DNA of 64,000 nucleotides from Microvirga rosea (GTDB taxonomy: Bacteria > Pseudomonadota > Alphaproteobacteria > Rhizobiales > Beijerinckiaceae). Below the pieces are notes generated by a model. It saw only the letters and a program-made list of their open reading frames with translations. It was not told where the DNA came from and ran no database searches. Location: contig NZ_JAJDOP010000005.1 of the NCBI RefSeq assembly GCF_020595095.1, positions 186,001 through 250,000 of the forward strand, in the 5' to 3' direction. This document shows, piece after piece, positions 48,235-59,384 of this stretch; positions within the stretch are counted from its first letter, which is position 1, and each line of letters starts with the position of its first letter. Position numbers and translations under genes: made by a program.

Positions 48235-48744
48235 ATGGACACCGGCAAAGCGGCATTCGAGGATTTGGATCGGCTGGAGCGGCCCGTATTCGAGGCCGTG
48301 ATCCGTCCGCACCGATCGCTCGGACCGGAGGGTTTCAGGATCGTCATGATCCTCCTGTGTCTTTGCTCGATCATCGCGAGCCTGCCTTTCGTCATCATGG
48401 GTTTCTGGCCCGTCGCGGGGTTTTTCGGTCTCGATTTTCTCGGCCTCTACCTGGCCTTCCGAATCAACTACCGGCAGGGGCAATCTTTCGAGATTCTCGT
48501 CCTGACGCCCATCCGTTTGCTGCTCAAGAAGGTCAGTCATCGCGGCGAAGCGCGGGAGTGGTTGTTCAATCCCCTCTGGACCCGGCTCGACCGCCGGGAC
48601 GACGACGAATTCGGACTCCAGGAGCTGACCCTCGTTTCGCGCGGGCAACAGGTCGTCATCGCTCACGACCTATCGCCGACCGAGCGGGAAAGCTTCGCCG
48701 AAGCGTTCGGACGCGCTCTTTCGGACGTGAAGCGGGGCTATTGA
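48235..48744 (+). CDS. DUF2244 membrane protein
   Basis: 169 residues. Two adjacent hydrophobic helices (about 36-75, IVMILLCLCSIIASLPFVIM and VAGFFGLDFLGLYLAF) are followed by a cytoplasmic domain with EWLFNPLWTRL and a C-terminal LSPTERESFAEAFGRALSD. This is the DUF2244 pattern found in alphaproteobacteria, commonly next to nth. Function unknown. Divergent from nth with 20 bp between starts. Confidence 0.88.
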   Translation: MDTGKAAFEDLDRLERPVFEAVIRPHRSLGPEGFRIVMILLCLCSIIASLPFVIMGFWPVAGFFGLDFLGLYLAFRINYRQGQSFEILVLTPIRLLLKKVSHRGEAREWLFNPLWTRLDRRDDDEFGLQELTLVSRGQQVVIAHDLSPTERESFAEAFGRALSDVKRGY

Positions 48745-48813
48745 ACATCACATCACCTTTTGCCGCCCGGCCGTCATCGGGGACGCGCAGCGGATCGGGA
48801 CGATAGAGCACCC

Positions 48814-48961
48814 CCGTCATTCCGGGGCGCCGCAGGCGAGCCCGGAACCCATACGCGCTGAAGGTGAGGAAAGAGAACGCACCGGCTGCCATGGCTCTTT
48901 CTCCTGAACGGTCGTGGTTCTGGGTTCCGGGCTCTCGCTGAGGCTCGCCCCGGAATGACGG
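48814..48961. repeat. 148-bp palindromic intergenic unit, copy 3
   Basis: Same length and ends as the unit at 23577-23724: CCGTCATTCCGGGGC on the left and GCCCCGGAATGACGG on the right, with inner GAGCCCGGAACCCA and TGGGTTCCGGGCTC. Interior shares CATGGCTCTTTCTCCTGAAC in reverse. Confidence 0.88.
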
Positions 48962-48989
48962 CGGAGCGCGTCACGGCATGGGGCCATGT

Positions 48990-49306
48990 CCTCCGGGCTG
49001 GGCAGCCCGGAGGGGAAGCGATCGAGGGTGGCGCGTCGGGCAGCCCGGCTCGCGGATGATGAGAAGGGAAGAGCCGGGAGGCCTCTTCGCGCACGGTTCT
49101 TTTAGGCGGACAGGAGAGGCAAGGCTCAGGCATCGCCGCAGGCGGGATCCGTCTCGTGCGACGGGGGCCTGCGACCGATCCCGACAACCCGCCCAAGCAT
49201 CCTGGGCCTCCCATCTGGTGCGGCTGCGTGACCGCACGGACGGGACCGTGTCCGGTCCCGCTCTTGCGACGCCTCGCGAGTGCGCCCCTCGTCAGGACCT
49301 GATCTA
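48990..49306 (-). ncRNA. Candidate structured non-coding RNA, copy B
   Basis: Minus-strand counterpart of 23231-23549. The variable hairpin here is GTGCGG-TCACGCAG-CCGCAC (49218-49237): six pairs, none of the arm sequence shared with copy A, but ACGCAG is retained on the 3' side of the loop. The closing stem CCTCCGGGC/GCCCGGAGG (48990-49013) is unchanged while its loop differs. Other stems are identical. Transcript ends are inferred. Confidence 0.55.
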
Positions 49307-49312
49307 TGAAAC

Positions 49313-49341
49313 GATATAGCTCAGCTTAGTCCATCAGTCAA
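49313..49341 (-). promoter_or_regulatory. Sigma70-type promoter of repeat copy B
   Basis: On the minus strand, TTGACT (49341-49336), 17 bp, TATATC (49318-49313). Boxes and spacing equal copy A; the spacer differs in its first half (GATGGACTA versus GGCGGGACA), so conservation is not merely recent duplication of every base. Confidence 0.65.
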
Positions 49342-49468
49342 GAACAAAATGAGAACTTTGTCGCCAGAGAGAGATCCGACGTAAAAATGACAGGCCTGTC
49401 CTCGGCCACAGGAAACGGGTGTCGGAAACCCGGGAGACGGCTATGATCCGGCACAAAGGATCACGCCC

Positions 49469-50377
49469 ATGCTGAACACGTTGCGCGACATCACCATTGA
49501 GCCGGCAGCCCTGCGGATTCCGGAGGAGCCCCGTTCGGATTACGAGCGCGTGCGCTCCATCATCGCCTTCATCTCAGAGCGCTGGCGCGAGCAGCCTTCC
49601 CTTGAGGCGATCGCCGAGCATGTGGGTCTTTCGACCACCCATGTGCACCACCTCTTCCGCCGCTGGGCCGGCCTGTCCCCGAAGGCGTTTCTCCAGGCCA
49701 TCACCCTGGACAACGCCAAGGCCCTGCTCGCCTCGTCGGCCAGTGTCCTCGACACGACCTACGAGCTCGGCCTCTCGGGCCCTGCCCGCCTGCACGATCT
49801 TTTCGTGACGCACGAGGCCATGACGCCCGGGGATTACAAAGCCGGCGGCGAAGGCCTGACCATGCGGTATGGGTTCCATCCCTCGCCCTTCGGCGAGGCG
49901 GTTCTGATCGCCACCGATCGGGGCCTTGCGGGCCTCGGCTTCGTGGACGAGGGCGATCGGGCGGCGGCGCTGGCCGATCTGACGCGACGCTGGCCCAAGG
50001 CGGAATACATCGAGGATCAGGCGGTCACCGCGCCCCTGGCCCGCCGGATCTTCAGCCCCTCGCAATGGCAGCCGGAACAGCCGCTCCGGGTCGTCCTGAT
50101 CGGCACCGATTTCGAGGTGCGGGTCTGGCAGACCCTGCTGCGCATCCCCCGGGACAAAGCCACCACCTATTCCGACATCGCCCGCCATATCGGCAAGCCC
50201 TCCGCCTGCCGGGCGGTCGGCGCGGCCGTGGGCAGGAATCCGGTCTCCTTCGTGGTGCCCTGCCATCGGGTGCTCGGGCGCTCCGGCGCACTCACCGGCT
50301 ATCACTGGGGTCTCACCCGCAAGCAGGCGATCCTCGGCTGGGAAGCGGGATGCAGCTCGGGCGCGGACGCCGCCTGA
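49469..50377 (+). CDS. Ada-like AraC/methylated-DNA-cysteine methyltransferase
   Basis: 302 residues. An AraC-type helix-turn-helix (about 30-115; LEAIAEHVGLSTTHVHHLFR) is followed by an O6-alkylguanine methyltransferase domain with VPCHRVLG near 268 containing the acceptor cysteine, plus YSDIARHIGKPSACRAVG. The N-terminal zinc domain of full Ada, which senses methylphosphotriesters, is absent. It may combine repair with control of an alkylation response; alkB lies 9 kb away. Confidence 0.93.
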   Translation: MLNTLRDITIEPAALRIPEEPRSDYERVRSIIAFISERWREQPSLEAIAEHVGLSTTHVHHLFRRWAGLSPKAFLQAITLDNAKALLASSASVLDTTYELGLSGPARLHDLFVTHEAMTPGDYKAGGEGLTMRYGFHPSPFGEAVLIATDRGLAGLGFVDEGDRAAALADLTRRWPKAEYIEDQAVTAPLARRIFSPSQWQPEQPLRVVLIGTDFEVRVWQTLLRIPRDKATTYSDIARHIGKPSACRAVGAAVGRNPVSFVVPCHRVLGRSGALTGYHWGLTRKQAILGWEAGCSSGADAA

Positions 50378-50470
50378 GCACGCTCGTCGACGGATCGCGA
50401 CCCCGGGTCGGACCTCGCAAGAGGAAGATCCAACACACCGGCGTCCGGTGCATGGATATGAGGTTCCTCC

Positions 50471-50815
50471 TCAGGGGTGCGGGACAGGAATGCCGTGCCG
50501 CCTGCTGAGGACGTCCAGGATCGCGTCCTTGTCGGCGACGAAACGAACGGAACCGTGCCGGCCGGTCGCCAGCTCGGACGGCGCGTCATCGGCCAGCACG
50601 AGCAGGGGCAGCGACTGGTTCTGCTCCCCGACGAGGCTGATGACGGCCTGGCGGGGTCTCGGCCACGCAACGCGCTCGATATCGATCCGGTCCGCGAGCG
50701 CCGGAAAGGAGGCGATCACGCCCTCCAGAAGCGCGCAATGCCAGGAATAGAAGCGCTGCCCCGGATAGGCCGGATCCTCGAAGCCGGGGGAAAGAAGAAA
50801 AAGCTTGTCACGCAT
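50471..50815 (-). CDS. DUF3088 family protein
   Basis: 114 residues. MRDKLFLLSPGFEDPAYPG, FYSWHCALLEGVIASFP and WPRPRQAVISLVGEQNQSLP are the DUF3088 conserved blocks. The single C near residue 26 with preceding W-H suggests a thioredoxin-like or redox role, but function is not established. Confidence 0.85.
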   Translation of the reverse strand: MRDKLFLLSPGFEDPAYPGQRFYSWHCALLEGVIASFPALADRIDIERVAWPRPRQAVISLVGEQNQSLPLLVLADDAPSELATGRHGSVRFVADKDAILDVLSRRHGIPVPHP

Positions 50816-51018
50816 CTGCGGCCCCGCGAAGGATATGGTTCCCAGGGCTTATAGGCATGCCCGGGCAGCGTGTCGATGAAGCCCCGGATCGTCAACCCGG
50901 AAGCGACGGCTCTCGCACGGAGAGACAAACATCAGGAGTCTCAGCGCCTTATCCCTATTGCAGACCTGCAACAGGGCCGTTCTCTTATGGAATGAGGCCA
51001 ACAAGGCTCCAAGATCGT

Positions 51019-51047
51019 CTTGCAGCCCTCGAAACCCCTTCTTATAT
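51019..51047 (+). promoter_or_regulatory. RpoH (sigma32) heat-shock promoter of dnaK
   Basis: CTTG (51019-51022), 18-bp spacer, CTTATAT (51041-51047), matching the alphaproteobacterial RpoH consensus CTTG-N17/18-CYTATNT fully. It is 123 bp before the dnaK start in the 354-bp gene-free stretch 50816-51169. No CIRCE element was seen. Confidence 0.8.
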
Positions 51048-51169
51048 CAGCGCCAGCACAGGGAGCCAGCCGGCTACGGAAGCGTCCTGTCCATATGTTC
51101 AACCCATTAAGCCATGGGCCGGGCTGCTTTTAGGGCCCGGCGGTCTGCTTGAAAGTGAGGGATCCCGCC

Positions 51170-53083
<1,914 letters not shown>

Positions 53084-53108
53084 TCCATGGCCGCGGTTTG
53101 ACGAATTC

Positions 53109-53141
53109 GGCACCCGGTGCTTCATCGCCGGGTGCCGTTTT
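53109..53141 (+). terminator. Intrinsic terminator after dnaK
   Basis: GGCACCCGG (53109-53117) pairs perfectly with CCGGGTGCC (53128-53136) around a 10-base loop, followed by GTTTTC. It lies 26 bp after the dnaK stop and before a small gene and dnaJ, so it may lower dnaJ expression relative to dnaK. Confidence 0.75.
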
Positions 53142-53172
53142 CATGAACGGGCCAGAAGGGCTTGAATCAAAA

Positions 53173-53364
53173 ATGACCGACCTGCCGACCGATATCCGTG
53201 ACGCCCTGGTCCAGCACAGCGATGCCGCTCGCGCTTTCGAGCGCCTGACGCCGTCCCATCGGCGCGAGTCCGTCCGGTGGATCGACGCGACGGAAAAACC
53301 GGAAACGCGAACGAAACGGATCGTCGGCATGATGGAGCGATTGACCGCTCCGAGGGGCGCCTGA
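53173..53364 (+). CDS. Small YdeI/OmdA-like protein between dnaK and dnaJ
   Basis: 63 residues. [39 protein letters not shown] and [10 protein letters not shown] match the OmdA (bacteriocin-protection, YdeI/OmpD-associated) helical motif. It ends one base before dnaJ and was probably inserted into the chaperone operon. Start at 53173 or 53143. Function unknown. Confidence 0.7.
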   Translation: MTDLPTDIRDALVQHSDAARAFERLTPSHRRESVRWIDATEKPETRTKRIVGMMERLTAPRGA

Positions 53365-53365
53365 C

Positions 53366-54505
53366 ATGTCGAAGCGCGATTATTACGAGGTTCTCGGCGT
53401 TTCGCGGACCGTGACCGAGGTGGAGCTGAAATCCGCCTTCCGGAGGCTCGCGATGCAATATCACCCGGACCGGAATCCGGGCGATCATGAAGCCGAGATC
53501 AAGTTCAAAGAGATCAACGAAGCCTATCAGACCCTGTCCGATTCCCAGAAGCGGGCGGCCTATGACCGTTACGGTCACGCGGCCTTCGCCAACGGCGGCG
53601 GAGGCGGACCCGGGTTCGGCGGAGACTTTTCCGACTTCATGTCGGACATCTTCGAGAACTTCTTCGGCGATGCGGGCGGGCGCGGCCGGGGTCGGGGCAA
53701 CGGCGGCCGCGAGCGCGGCGCCGACATGCGCTACAATCTCGAAATCTCCCTCGACGAAGCCTTTCACGGCAAGACCGCCGAGCTGAAGATTCCCACCTCC
53801 GTGACCTGCGAGGTCTGCACCGGCACCGGCGCCAAGGCGGGATCGCAGCCCAAGCCCTGCCCCACCTGCGGCGGCGCCGGGCGCGTTCGGGCCACGCAGG
53901 GCTTCTTCTCCATCGAGCGGACCTGCCCCAATTGCCACGGGCGCGGCGAAGTCATCGACGACCCCTGCCCCAATTGCGGCGGCGCGGGACGCGTCACGCG
54001 GGAGCGAACCCTCTCCGTGAACATCCCGGCGGGCGTCGAGGACGGAACGCGCATTCGTCTTGCGGGCGAAGGAGAAGCCGGGTTGCGGGGCGGTCCGGCC
54101 GGCGATCTTTATATTTTCCTCTCGCTCAAGCCTCACCCCTTCTATCAGCGCGACGGGGCGGATCTCTTCTGCCGCGTGCCGATTTCCCTGGTGACGGCGG
54201 CCCTTGGAGGCGAGTTCAGCGTGCCGACCTTGAGCGGCACCGACGCGCAGGTGAAAGTTCCCGAAGGCACCCAGTCCGGCAAGCAGTTCCGGCTGCGCGG
54301 CAAGGGCATGCCGGTGCTCCGCTCGCGGGACGTCGGCGACCTTTACATTCAGGTTGTTGTGGAAACGCCGCAAAAGCTGAGCAAGCGCCAGCGCGAACTC
54401 CTGATGGAGTTCGAGCAGGAATGCTCCAAGGAAAACCACCCGGAAAGCACTGGATTTTTCTCGCGGGTACGCGAGTTCTTCGATGGCCTCAGTGGATCCA
54501 CTTAG
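53366..54505 (+). CDS. dnaJ: Co-chaperone DnaJ (Hsp40)
   Basis: 379 residues. J domain with HPD in [13 protein letters not shown], Gly/Phe-rich linker (about 72-130), four zinc repeats [32 protein letters not shown], then two C-terminal substrate domains. Stimulates DnaK ATPase. Confidence 0.98.
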   Translation: MSKRDYYEVLGVSRTVTEVELKSAFRRLAMQYHPDRNPGDHEAEIKFKEINEAYQTLSDSQKRAAYDRYGHAAFANGGGGGPGFGGDFSDFMSDIFENFFGDAGGRGRGRGNGGRERGADMRYNLEISLDEAFHGKTAELKIPTSVTCEVCTGTGAKAGSQPKPCPTCGGAGRVRATQGFFSIERTCPNCHGRGEVIDDPCPNCGGAGRVTRERTLSVNIPAGVEDGTRIRLAGEGEAGLRGGPAGDLYIFLSLKPHPFYQRDGADLFCRVPISLVTAALGGEFSVPTLSGTDAQVKVPEGTQSGKQFRLRGKGMPVLRSRDVGDLYIQVVVETPQKLSKRQRELLMEFEQECSKENHPESTGFFSRVREFFDGLSGST

Positions 54506-54570
54506 CTTGACGGTCGTTTTCATTGAGTTCTAAAGAACCTGATTGATCCGCGGCTCAAAGGGTCTGCCTC

Positions 54571-55194
54571 GTGCTCCAGTCGTTCCAAAGGCCTCGGCCT
54601 CGAAAACTGCCCCTCGGCAAAGACCGCTTTGAAGACGAAGCCCGCTTTCTGCGATCTTGGCTCGAGCGCCCGCTGGTGGTGGGCGCCGTCACCCCGTCCG
54701 GCAAGGCGCTTGCCCGGACCATGGCGGCTTATGTGGATCCGCGGATACCCGGCCCCATTCTTGAACTCGGCCCTGGCACCGGTCCGGTCACGGACGCCCT
54801 TGTCCGGCGCGGGGTCGCGCAGGACCGGCTGATCCTGATCGAGTTCAATCCGGAATTCTGCCAGCTTCTGAAGCGCCGCTTCCCGAAGGCAACGATCATC
54901 CAGGGCGATGCCTACGATCTCGGCGAGACTCTCGCGGATATTCTCAAGGAGCCGGCCGCCGCGACGGTGTCGAGCCTGCCGCTGTTCACCAAGCCCATGG
55001 ACCAGCGCCTGGACCTCCTCGAAACGGCGCAGGGCATGATGCATGCCGATGCGCCCTTCATTCAGTTCACCTATGCGGTCGTGCCGCCGATCCCGGCCCG
55101 GTCCGACGCCTATCGCACCCGCGCCTCCCGCCGGATCTGGCGCAATTTCCCCCCGGCCCGAGTCTGGGTCTACAATAAGGTCACGCATCCATGA
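54571..55194 (+). CDS. pmtA: Phosphatidylethanolamine N-methyltransferase PmtA-like
   Basis: 207 residues, SAM-dependent methyltransferase. [17 protein letters not shown] then motif [34 protein letters not shown] and a VSSLPLF active-site strand. The Rhizobium PmtA pattern (S-x-L-P) indicates phosphatidylcholine synthesis. GTG start. Overlaps pyrF by four bases. Confidence 0.82.
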   Translation: MLQSFQRPRPRKLPLGKDRFEDEARFLRSWLERPLVVGAVTPSGKALARTMAAYVDPRIPGPILELGPGTGPVTDALVRRGVAQDRLILIEFNPEFCQLLKRRFPKATIIQGDAYDLGETLADILKEPAAATVSSLPLFTKPMDQRLDLLETAQGMMHADAPFIQFTYAVVPPIPARSDAYRTRASRRIWRNFPPARVWVYNKVTHP

Positions 55195-55934
55195 GCGCCG
55201 CCATGTCCCTTCGCACCGTTTCCACTCCGGTCGAGGACATGCGCGAGAGATTGATCATTGGCCTTGATGTTTCCACCGTTGAGGAGGCCCGCGCCATCGT
55301 CGAGCGCGTCGGGGATGCGGGCGCCTTCTACAAGATCGGCTACCAACTTGCCTATGCCGGCGGCCTCGAATTCGCCCGGGAGCTGATCGGCCAGGGCAAG
55401 AAGGTTTTTCTCGATCTCAAGCTTCACGACATCGCCAACACCGTCGAACAGGGCGTCCGCTCGGTGGCTCGCCTCGGGGCGACGTTCCTCACGGTGCATG
55501 CCTACCCGCAGACCATGCGCGCCGCCATGCAGGGCAAGGCGGAGTCGTCCCTGAACATTCTCGCCGTGACCGTGCTGACGTCCTACGACGATTCCGATCT
55601 GGAGGAAGCCGGTTATGCGCCGGTTCCAGCCGCGGAGCTCGTGGTGCGCCGGGCGAAGCAGGCCCGGGACATCGGCATCGACGGAATTGTCTGCGCCGCC
55701 CCCGAGGCCCAGCGGGTCCGGGCCATTCTCGGCCCCGACCGGTTCATCGTCACCCCCGGCATCCGGCCCGCCGGCGCGGAAGCCGGCGACCAGAAGCGGG
55801 TCGTCACCCCGGCCGACGCGATCCGCGCCGGCGCCACCCATCTCGTGGTCGCCCGTCCCATCATTAAGGCTGCCGATCCGCGCGCGGCCGCGCAGGCCAT
55901 TCTCGACGAGATGAGCCAAGCGCGTCAGGCTTGA
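55191..55934 (+). CDS. pyrF: Orotidine 5'-phosphate decarboxylase
   Basis: 247 residues. [18 protein letters not shown], catalytic [14 protein letters not shown] (D-K-x-x-D type), [16 protein letters not shown] and [10 protein letters not shown]. Final step of UMP synthesis. Coupled to pmtA by ATGA overlap; a start at M5 or M17 is possible. Confidence 0.96.
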   Translation: MSAAMSLRTVSTPVEDMRERLIIGLDVSTVEEARAIVERVGDAGAFYKIGYQLAYAGGLEFARELIGQGKKVFLDLKLHDIANTVEQGVRSVARLGATFLTVHAYPQTMRAAMQGKAESSLNILAVTVLTSYDDSDLEEAGYAPVPAAELVVRRAKQARDIGIDGIVCAAPEAQRVRAILGPDRFIVTPGIRPAGAEAGDQKRVVTPADAIRAGATHLVVARPIIKAADPRAAAQAILDEMSQARQA

Positions 55935-55986
55935 CGGCGCCGCGCCGACAGCGTCCCCTGCCCGCACCTTCAAGGAAGAGAACTCC

Positions 55987-56277
55987 ATGCCCAAAGGCTA
56001 TGTCATCGCCCGCGTCACCGTCACGAACCCCGAGGCCTATGCCGAATATGCGAAAGGCGCGACGGCGGCGATCAAGCAATATGGCGGACGCCCGCTCGTG
56101 CGCGGCGGCGCCCATGAGGCCCTGGAAGGCGAGGCGCGCCCGCGCAACGTGGTGATCGAGTTCGATTCGGTCGAGCAGGCCCGCCGCTATTATCATTCGC
56201 CCGAATATCAGGCCGCCAAGGCCAAGCGCGATGGCGCCTGCATCGCCGAATTCGTTCTGGTGGAAGGAGCGGAGTGA
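55987..56277 (+). CDS. DUF1330 family protein, first of a tandem pair
   Basis: 96 residues, ferredoxin-like dimeric alpha-beta barrel. GYVIARVTVTNPEAYAEYAK, GGRPLVRGG and VVIEFDSVEQARRYYHSPEY are DUF1330 blocks. Paralogous to the next gene, which it overlaps by one base. Function unknown. Confidence 0.88.
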   Translation: MPKGYVIARVTVTNPEAYAEYAKGATAAIKQYGGRPLVRGGAHEALEGEARPRNVVIEFDSVEQARRYYHSPEYQAAKAKRDGACIAEFVLVEGAE

Positions 56278-56582
56278 TGGCCAAGGGATACTGGATCGGC
56301 CGCGTCGACGTGACGAACCCCGACGCGTATCAGAACTATGTCCGCGCCAATGCGGCGGCCTTTGCGAAGTTCGGCGCCCGTTTCCTGGTGCGCGGCGGCG
56401 CGTTCAAGGCCGTGGAAGGCGGATCGCGCGCCCGGAACGTGGTGATCGAATTTCCGTCCTACGAAGCGGCCCTGGCCTGCTGGGACTCGCCCGAATACAT
56501 GGCGGCGAAAGCCGAGCGCGATGGGCACGCGGTCGCCGAGATCATCGTGATCGAGGGATATGACGGGCCCCAGCCTGCATGA
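56277..56582 (+). CDS. DUF1330 family protein, second of a tandem pair
   Basis: 101 residues from ATG 56277 (TGATG overlap). GYWIGRVDVTNPDAYQNYVR, GARFLVRGGAF and VVIEFPSYEAALACWDSPEY show the same layout as its neighbour. Probably a duplication that has diverged. Overlaps the GNAT gene by four bases. Confidence 0.88.
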   Translation: MAKGYWIGRVDVTNPDAYQNYVRANAAAFAKFGARFLVRGGAFKAVEGGSRARNVVIEFPSYEAALACWDSPEYMAAKAERDGHAVAEIIVIEGYDGPQPA

Positions 56583-57160
56583 CCGATCCGGCCTCTTCCG
56601 TCCGTTCGAGCCGACAGGATGATCTGGCGCTGCTGGGTGACGTGGAGCGCTCCGCGGCGGAGGTTTATTTCGCGGCTCTCGGAGAGCGGGCGGGGCTCCC
56701 CGACGTGATGCCCCCCGAGATCCTGCAGGCGTGCCACGATGCGGGCCTTCTCTGGGTTTGCGTGGACGGGAGCGATGCTCCGGTCGGCTTCCTTGCCGCA
56801 GCGGCAATCGACGGGGTGCTGTTCGTGAAGGAGATGAGCGTCCATTCCGCCCATCAGCGCCGCGGCCTCGGCCGCCTGCTGATGCAACGGGCCATCGCGC
56901 ATGCGGCGGATGCCGGGTTTACGGGCATCGCCCTGACGACCGATCGGTTCATCCCTTTCAACGCGCCCTTCTACGAGCGCCTGGGATTTGCGGAATGCCC
57001 CCTCGACCAGGCTCCGGAGACGCTGCGGCTTCTCTGCGCCGATGAGGCGGCCGGCGGCTTCGATCCCGAGCGCCGCGTTCTGATGACCCGGAGCGTCTCG
57101 GTCTTGCAGCCCGCGACCGGGCCGGTATACCCAGGACGACCGAAGGAGACACGGGCATGA
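56579..57160 (+). CDS. GNAT family N-acetyltransferase
   Basis: 193 residues. The acetyl-CoA site is [20 protein letters not shown] near 85, followed by [19 protein letters not shown]. Substrate unknown. Starts in the ATGA overlap with the preceding gene and ends in another with dapB. Confidence 0.88.
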   Translation: MTDPASSVRSSRQDDLALLGDVERSAAEVYFAALGERAGLPDVMPPEILQACHDAGLLWVCVDGSDAPVGFLAAAAIDGVLFVKEMSVHSAHQRRGLGRLLMQRAIAHAADAGFTGIALTTDRFIPFNAPFYERLGFAECPLDQAPETLRLLCADEAAGGFDPERRVLMTRSVSVLQPATGPVYPGRPKETRA

Positions 57161-57975
57161 GCGAGATGCGACTTGTCGTGGTGGGCGCGGCCGGGCGCAT
57201 GGGGCGAATGCTCATCAAGGCCGTGGCCGAGGCCGAGGGCTGCCGCCTCGTGGGCGCCATCGCGAGGCCCGGCTCGGAGATCATCGGCCATGATGCCGGT
57301 CTCGTCGCCGGGACGGGGCTTTTGGACGTGGACGTGACGGACGATCCCCTGCCCGTCTTCGCCCAGGCCGACGGCGTTCTCGACTTCACCGGCCCTGCCG
57401 CGACCGTGGAGTTCGCGACCCTCGCCGCGCAGGCCCGGATCGTCCACGTGATCGGCACGACAGGCCTGCAGGACCCGGACTTCGCGAAGCTCGAGGCGGC
57501 GGCCCGCCATGCGCGGATCATTCAATCCGGCAACATGTCCCTCGGCGTGAATCTCCTGGCCGGGCTCGTGCGGCAGGCAGCGGCGACCCTGGGAGAGGAT
57601 GTCGACATCGAAATCCTGGAAATGCATCACCGCATGAAGGTGGATGCCCCGTCCGGTACGGCCCTTCTCCTCGGCGAGGCCGCGGCTCAAGGGCGGAAAG
57701 TGTCCCTCAAGGATCACTCGGTGCGTGTCCGCGATGGGCATACCGGCGCGCGCCGCGCCGGGGATATCGGTTTTGCGACCTTGCGGGGCGGCACCGTCGT
57801 CGGCGAGCACAGCGTGATCTTCGCGGGTGCCGGCGAGCGTCTGGAGCTGGCGCACCGGGCCGAGGATCGTGGGATCTTCGCCCGGGGAGCCGTCAAGGCC
57901 GCCCTGTGGGGCTTCGACAAGAAGCCCGGCTACTACACGATGGCCGATGTGCTCGGCCTTACTTCTTCCTCGTAA
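57157..57975 (+). CDS. dapB: 4-hydroxy-tetrahydrodipicolinate reductase
   Basis: 272 residues. NADPH-binding [23 protein letters not shown], signature [20 protein letters not shown], and [13 protein letters not shown]. Second dedicated step of lysine and diaminopimelate synthesis. Translation coupled to the GNAT gene. Confidence 0.97.
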   Translation: MSEMRLVVVGAAGRMGRMLIKAVAEAEGCRLVGAIARPGSEIIGHDAGLVAGTGLLDVDVTDDPLPVFAQADGVLDFTGPAATVEFATLAAQARIVHVIGTTGLQDPDFAKLEAAARHARIIQSGNMSLGVNLLAGLVRQAAATLGEDVDIEILEMHHRMKVDAPSGTALLLGEAAAQGRKVSLKDHSVRVRDGHTGARRAGDIGFATLRGGTVVGEHSVIFAGAGERLELAHRAEDRGIFARGAVKAALWGFDKKPGYYTMADVLGLTSSS

Positions 57976-58007
57976 TCGTTCCCCTCATCGACCGGAGACG
58001 CCGATCC

Positions 58008-58628
58008 ATGAACCGCCTTCTCGTCCTTGCTCGCCACGGCCAGAGCGACTGGAACCTCAAGAACCTTTTCACCGGATGGAAGGATCCCGGCCTGACGGAT
58101 CTCGGCGTGGAGGAAGCCCGCGCGGCGGGACGCCGCCTTAAAGAACTCGGCATCCGGTTCGATATCGCCTTCACGTCCGACCTGTCCCGCGCGCAGCGCA
58201 CCTGCGCGCTGATCCTGGAGGAAATCGGCCAGCCGGACCTCCAGACCCTCAAGGATCAGGCGCTCAACGAACGGGACTATGGCGACCTGTCGGGGCTCAA
58301 CAAGGACGACGCCCGCGCTAAATGGGGCGAGGAGCAGGTGCATCTGTGGCGCCGCTCCTACGACGTTCCTCCTCCCGGCGGCGAGAGCCTGAAGGATACG
58401 GTTGCCCGTGTTCTGCCCTACTACATGCGCGAGATCCTGCCCCGCGTCATGCGGGGAGAGCGCGTGCTCGTCGCGGCCCACGGCAATTCCCTGCGCGCCC
58501 TCGTGATGGTGCTGGACGGCCTGACGCCCGAGACCATCCCGTCGATGGAGCTCGCGACCGGCGTCCCGCTGGTCTACAACCTCAATGCCGACACCACCGT
58601 CGCCACCAAGAAGGTGCTTGAGGCCTAG
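58008..58628 (+). CDS. gpmA: 2,3-bisphosphoglycerate-dependent phosphoglycerate mutase
   Basis: 206 residues. [18 protein letters not shown] with phosphorylated histidine, [24 protein letters not shown] and [12 protein letters not shown]. Glycolytic mutase; 32 bp after dapB. Shorter than E. coli GpmA (250), as in other alphaproteobacteria. Confidence 0.96.
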   Translation: MNRLLVLARHGQSDWNLKNLFTGWKDPGLTDLGVEEARAAGRRLKELGIRFDIAFTSDLSRAQRTCALILEEIGQPDLQTLKDQALNERDYGDLSGLNKDDARAKWGEEQVHLWRRSYDVPPPGGESLKDTVARVLPYYMREILPRVMRGERVLVAAHGNSLRALVMVLDGLTPETIPSMELATGVPLVYNLNADTTVATKKVLEA

Positions 58629-58733
58629 CAGGACCTCAGTTGCGCCTCCTACCTGCCGGACGGGTTCGAGGGCCCCGTATCCCTTGAACCTTCCTCTTGA
58701 GAGCGGCCACGGCTTCTTCGCGATCGAGTGACC

Positions 58734-59360
58734 ATGAGCGCCATCACCCTCAGTCCCGGCTTGGTCTACTATCCCGATTACCTGGACCGCCATGGCCAGG
58801 AATCCCTGCTGCAGGCCGTGCGGGACGTGACCCGCGCGGCGCCGCTCTTCGTGCCCCGGATGCCGCGAACCGGCAAACCGTTTTCCGTGCGCATGACCAA
58901 TTGCGGCAGGCTCGGATGGGTTTCGGACATCGATGGCTATCGCTACCAGCCGACCCACCCCGAAACCGGCGCCCCGTGGCCGCCCCTGCCGGAGATCGCT
59001 TTGCGCGCATGGGAGGAGCTCAGCGGCTATCCTCACCCCCCGGATGCCTGCCTGATCAACTTCTACGAGCCCAAGGCGCGGATGGGCCTGCATCAGGACA
59101 AGGACGAGGAGGAATTCGATGCTCCCGTGGTGTCCTTGTCCCTGGGGGCCACGGCCCTGTTCCGCTATGGCGGCCTCGACCGGCGGGATCCGACGCGGTC
59201 GGTGAAGCTGCGCTCGGGAGACGCGATCGTGTTCGGCGGGCCTGCCCGCCTGATCCATCACGGCATCGACCGGCTTCTGCCGGAAACGTCGGACCTGCTC
59301 CCGCAAGGGGGACGCCTGAATCTCACCTTGCGAAAGGTCTCGCCCGGCTCTATCGTATGA
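58734..59360 (+). CDS. alkB: DNA oxidative demethylase AlkB
   Basis: 208 residues. Iron site MGLHQDKDEEEFDAP (HxD) with later HHGIDR histidine, 2-oxoglutarate-binding RLNLTLRK. Repairs 1-methyladenine and 3-methylcytosine. Start at ATG 58734 (GTG 58728 possible). It may be controlled by the Ada-like protein at 49469. Confidence 0.95.
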   Translation: MSAITLSPGLVYYPDYLDRHGQESLLQAVRDVTRAAPLFVPRMPRTGKPFSVRMTNCGRLGWVSDIDGYRYQPTHPETGAPWPPLPEIALRAWEELSGYPHPPDACLINFYEPKARMGLHQDKDEEEFDAPVVSLSLGATALFRYGGLDRRDPTRSVKLRSGDAIVFGGPARLIHHGIDRLLPETSDLLPQGGRLNLTLRKVSPGSIV

Positions 59361-59384
59361 TACGACATTACATGAAACCGTATC

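Larger units (their letters stand above)
48800..49356 (-). repeat. Long intergenic repeat, copy B (inverted)
   Basis: Reverse-complement copy of 23181-23736, 25 kb away. It begins on the minus strand at 49356 with GTTCTCATTTTGTTCTTGAC and ends in a palindromic unit and a GGGGTGCTCTATCGTCCC segment that resembles the tail of copy A's second unit. It fills the gap between DUF2244 and the Ada-like gene. No coding content. Confidence 0.9.

Noticed and set aside
48978-49319. 113-residue plus-strand frame in repeat copy B
   Set aside because: It is the same repeat read antisense to the promoter; similarity to the frame in copy A reflects DNA repetition, not coding.
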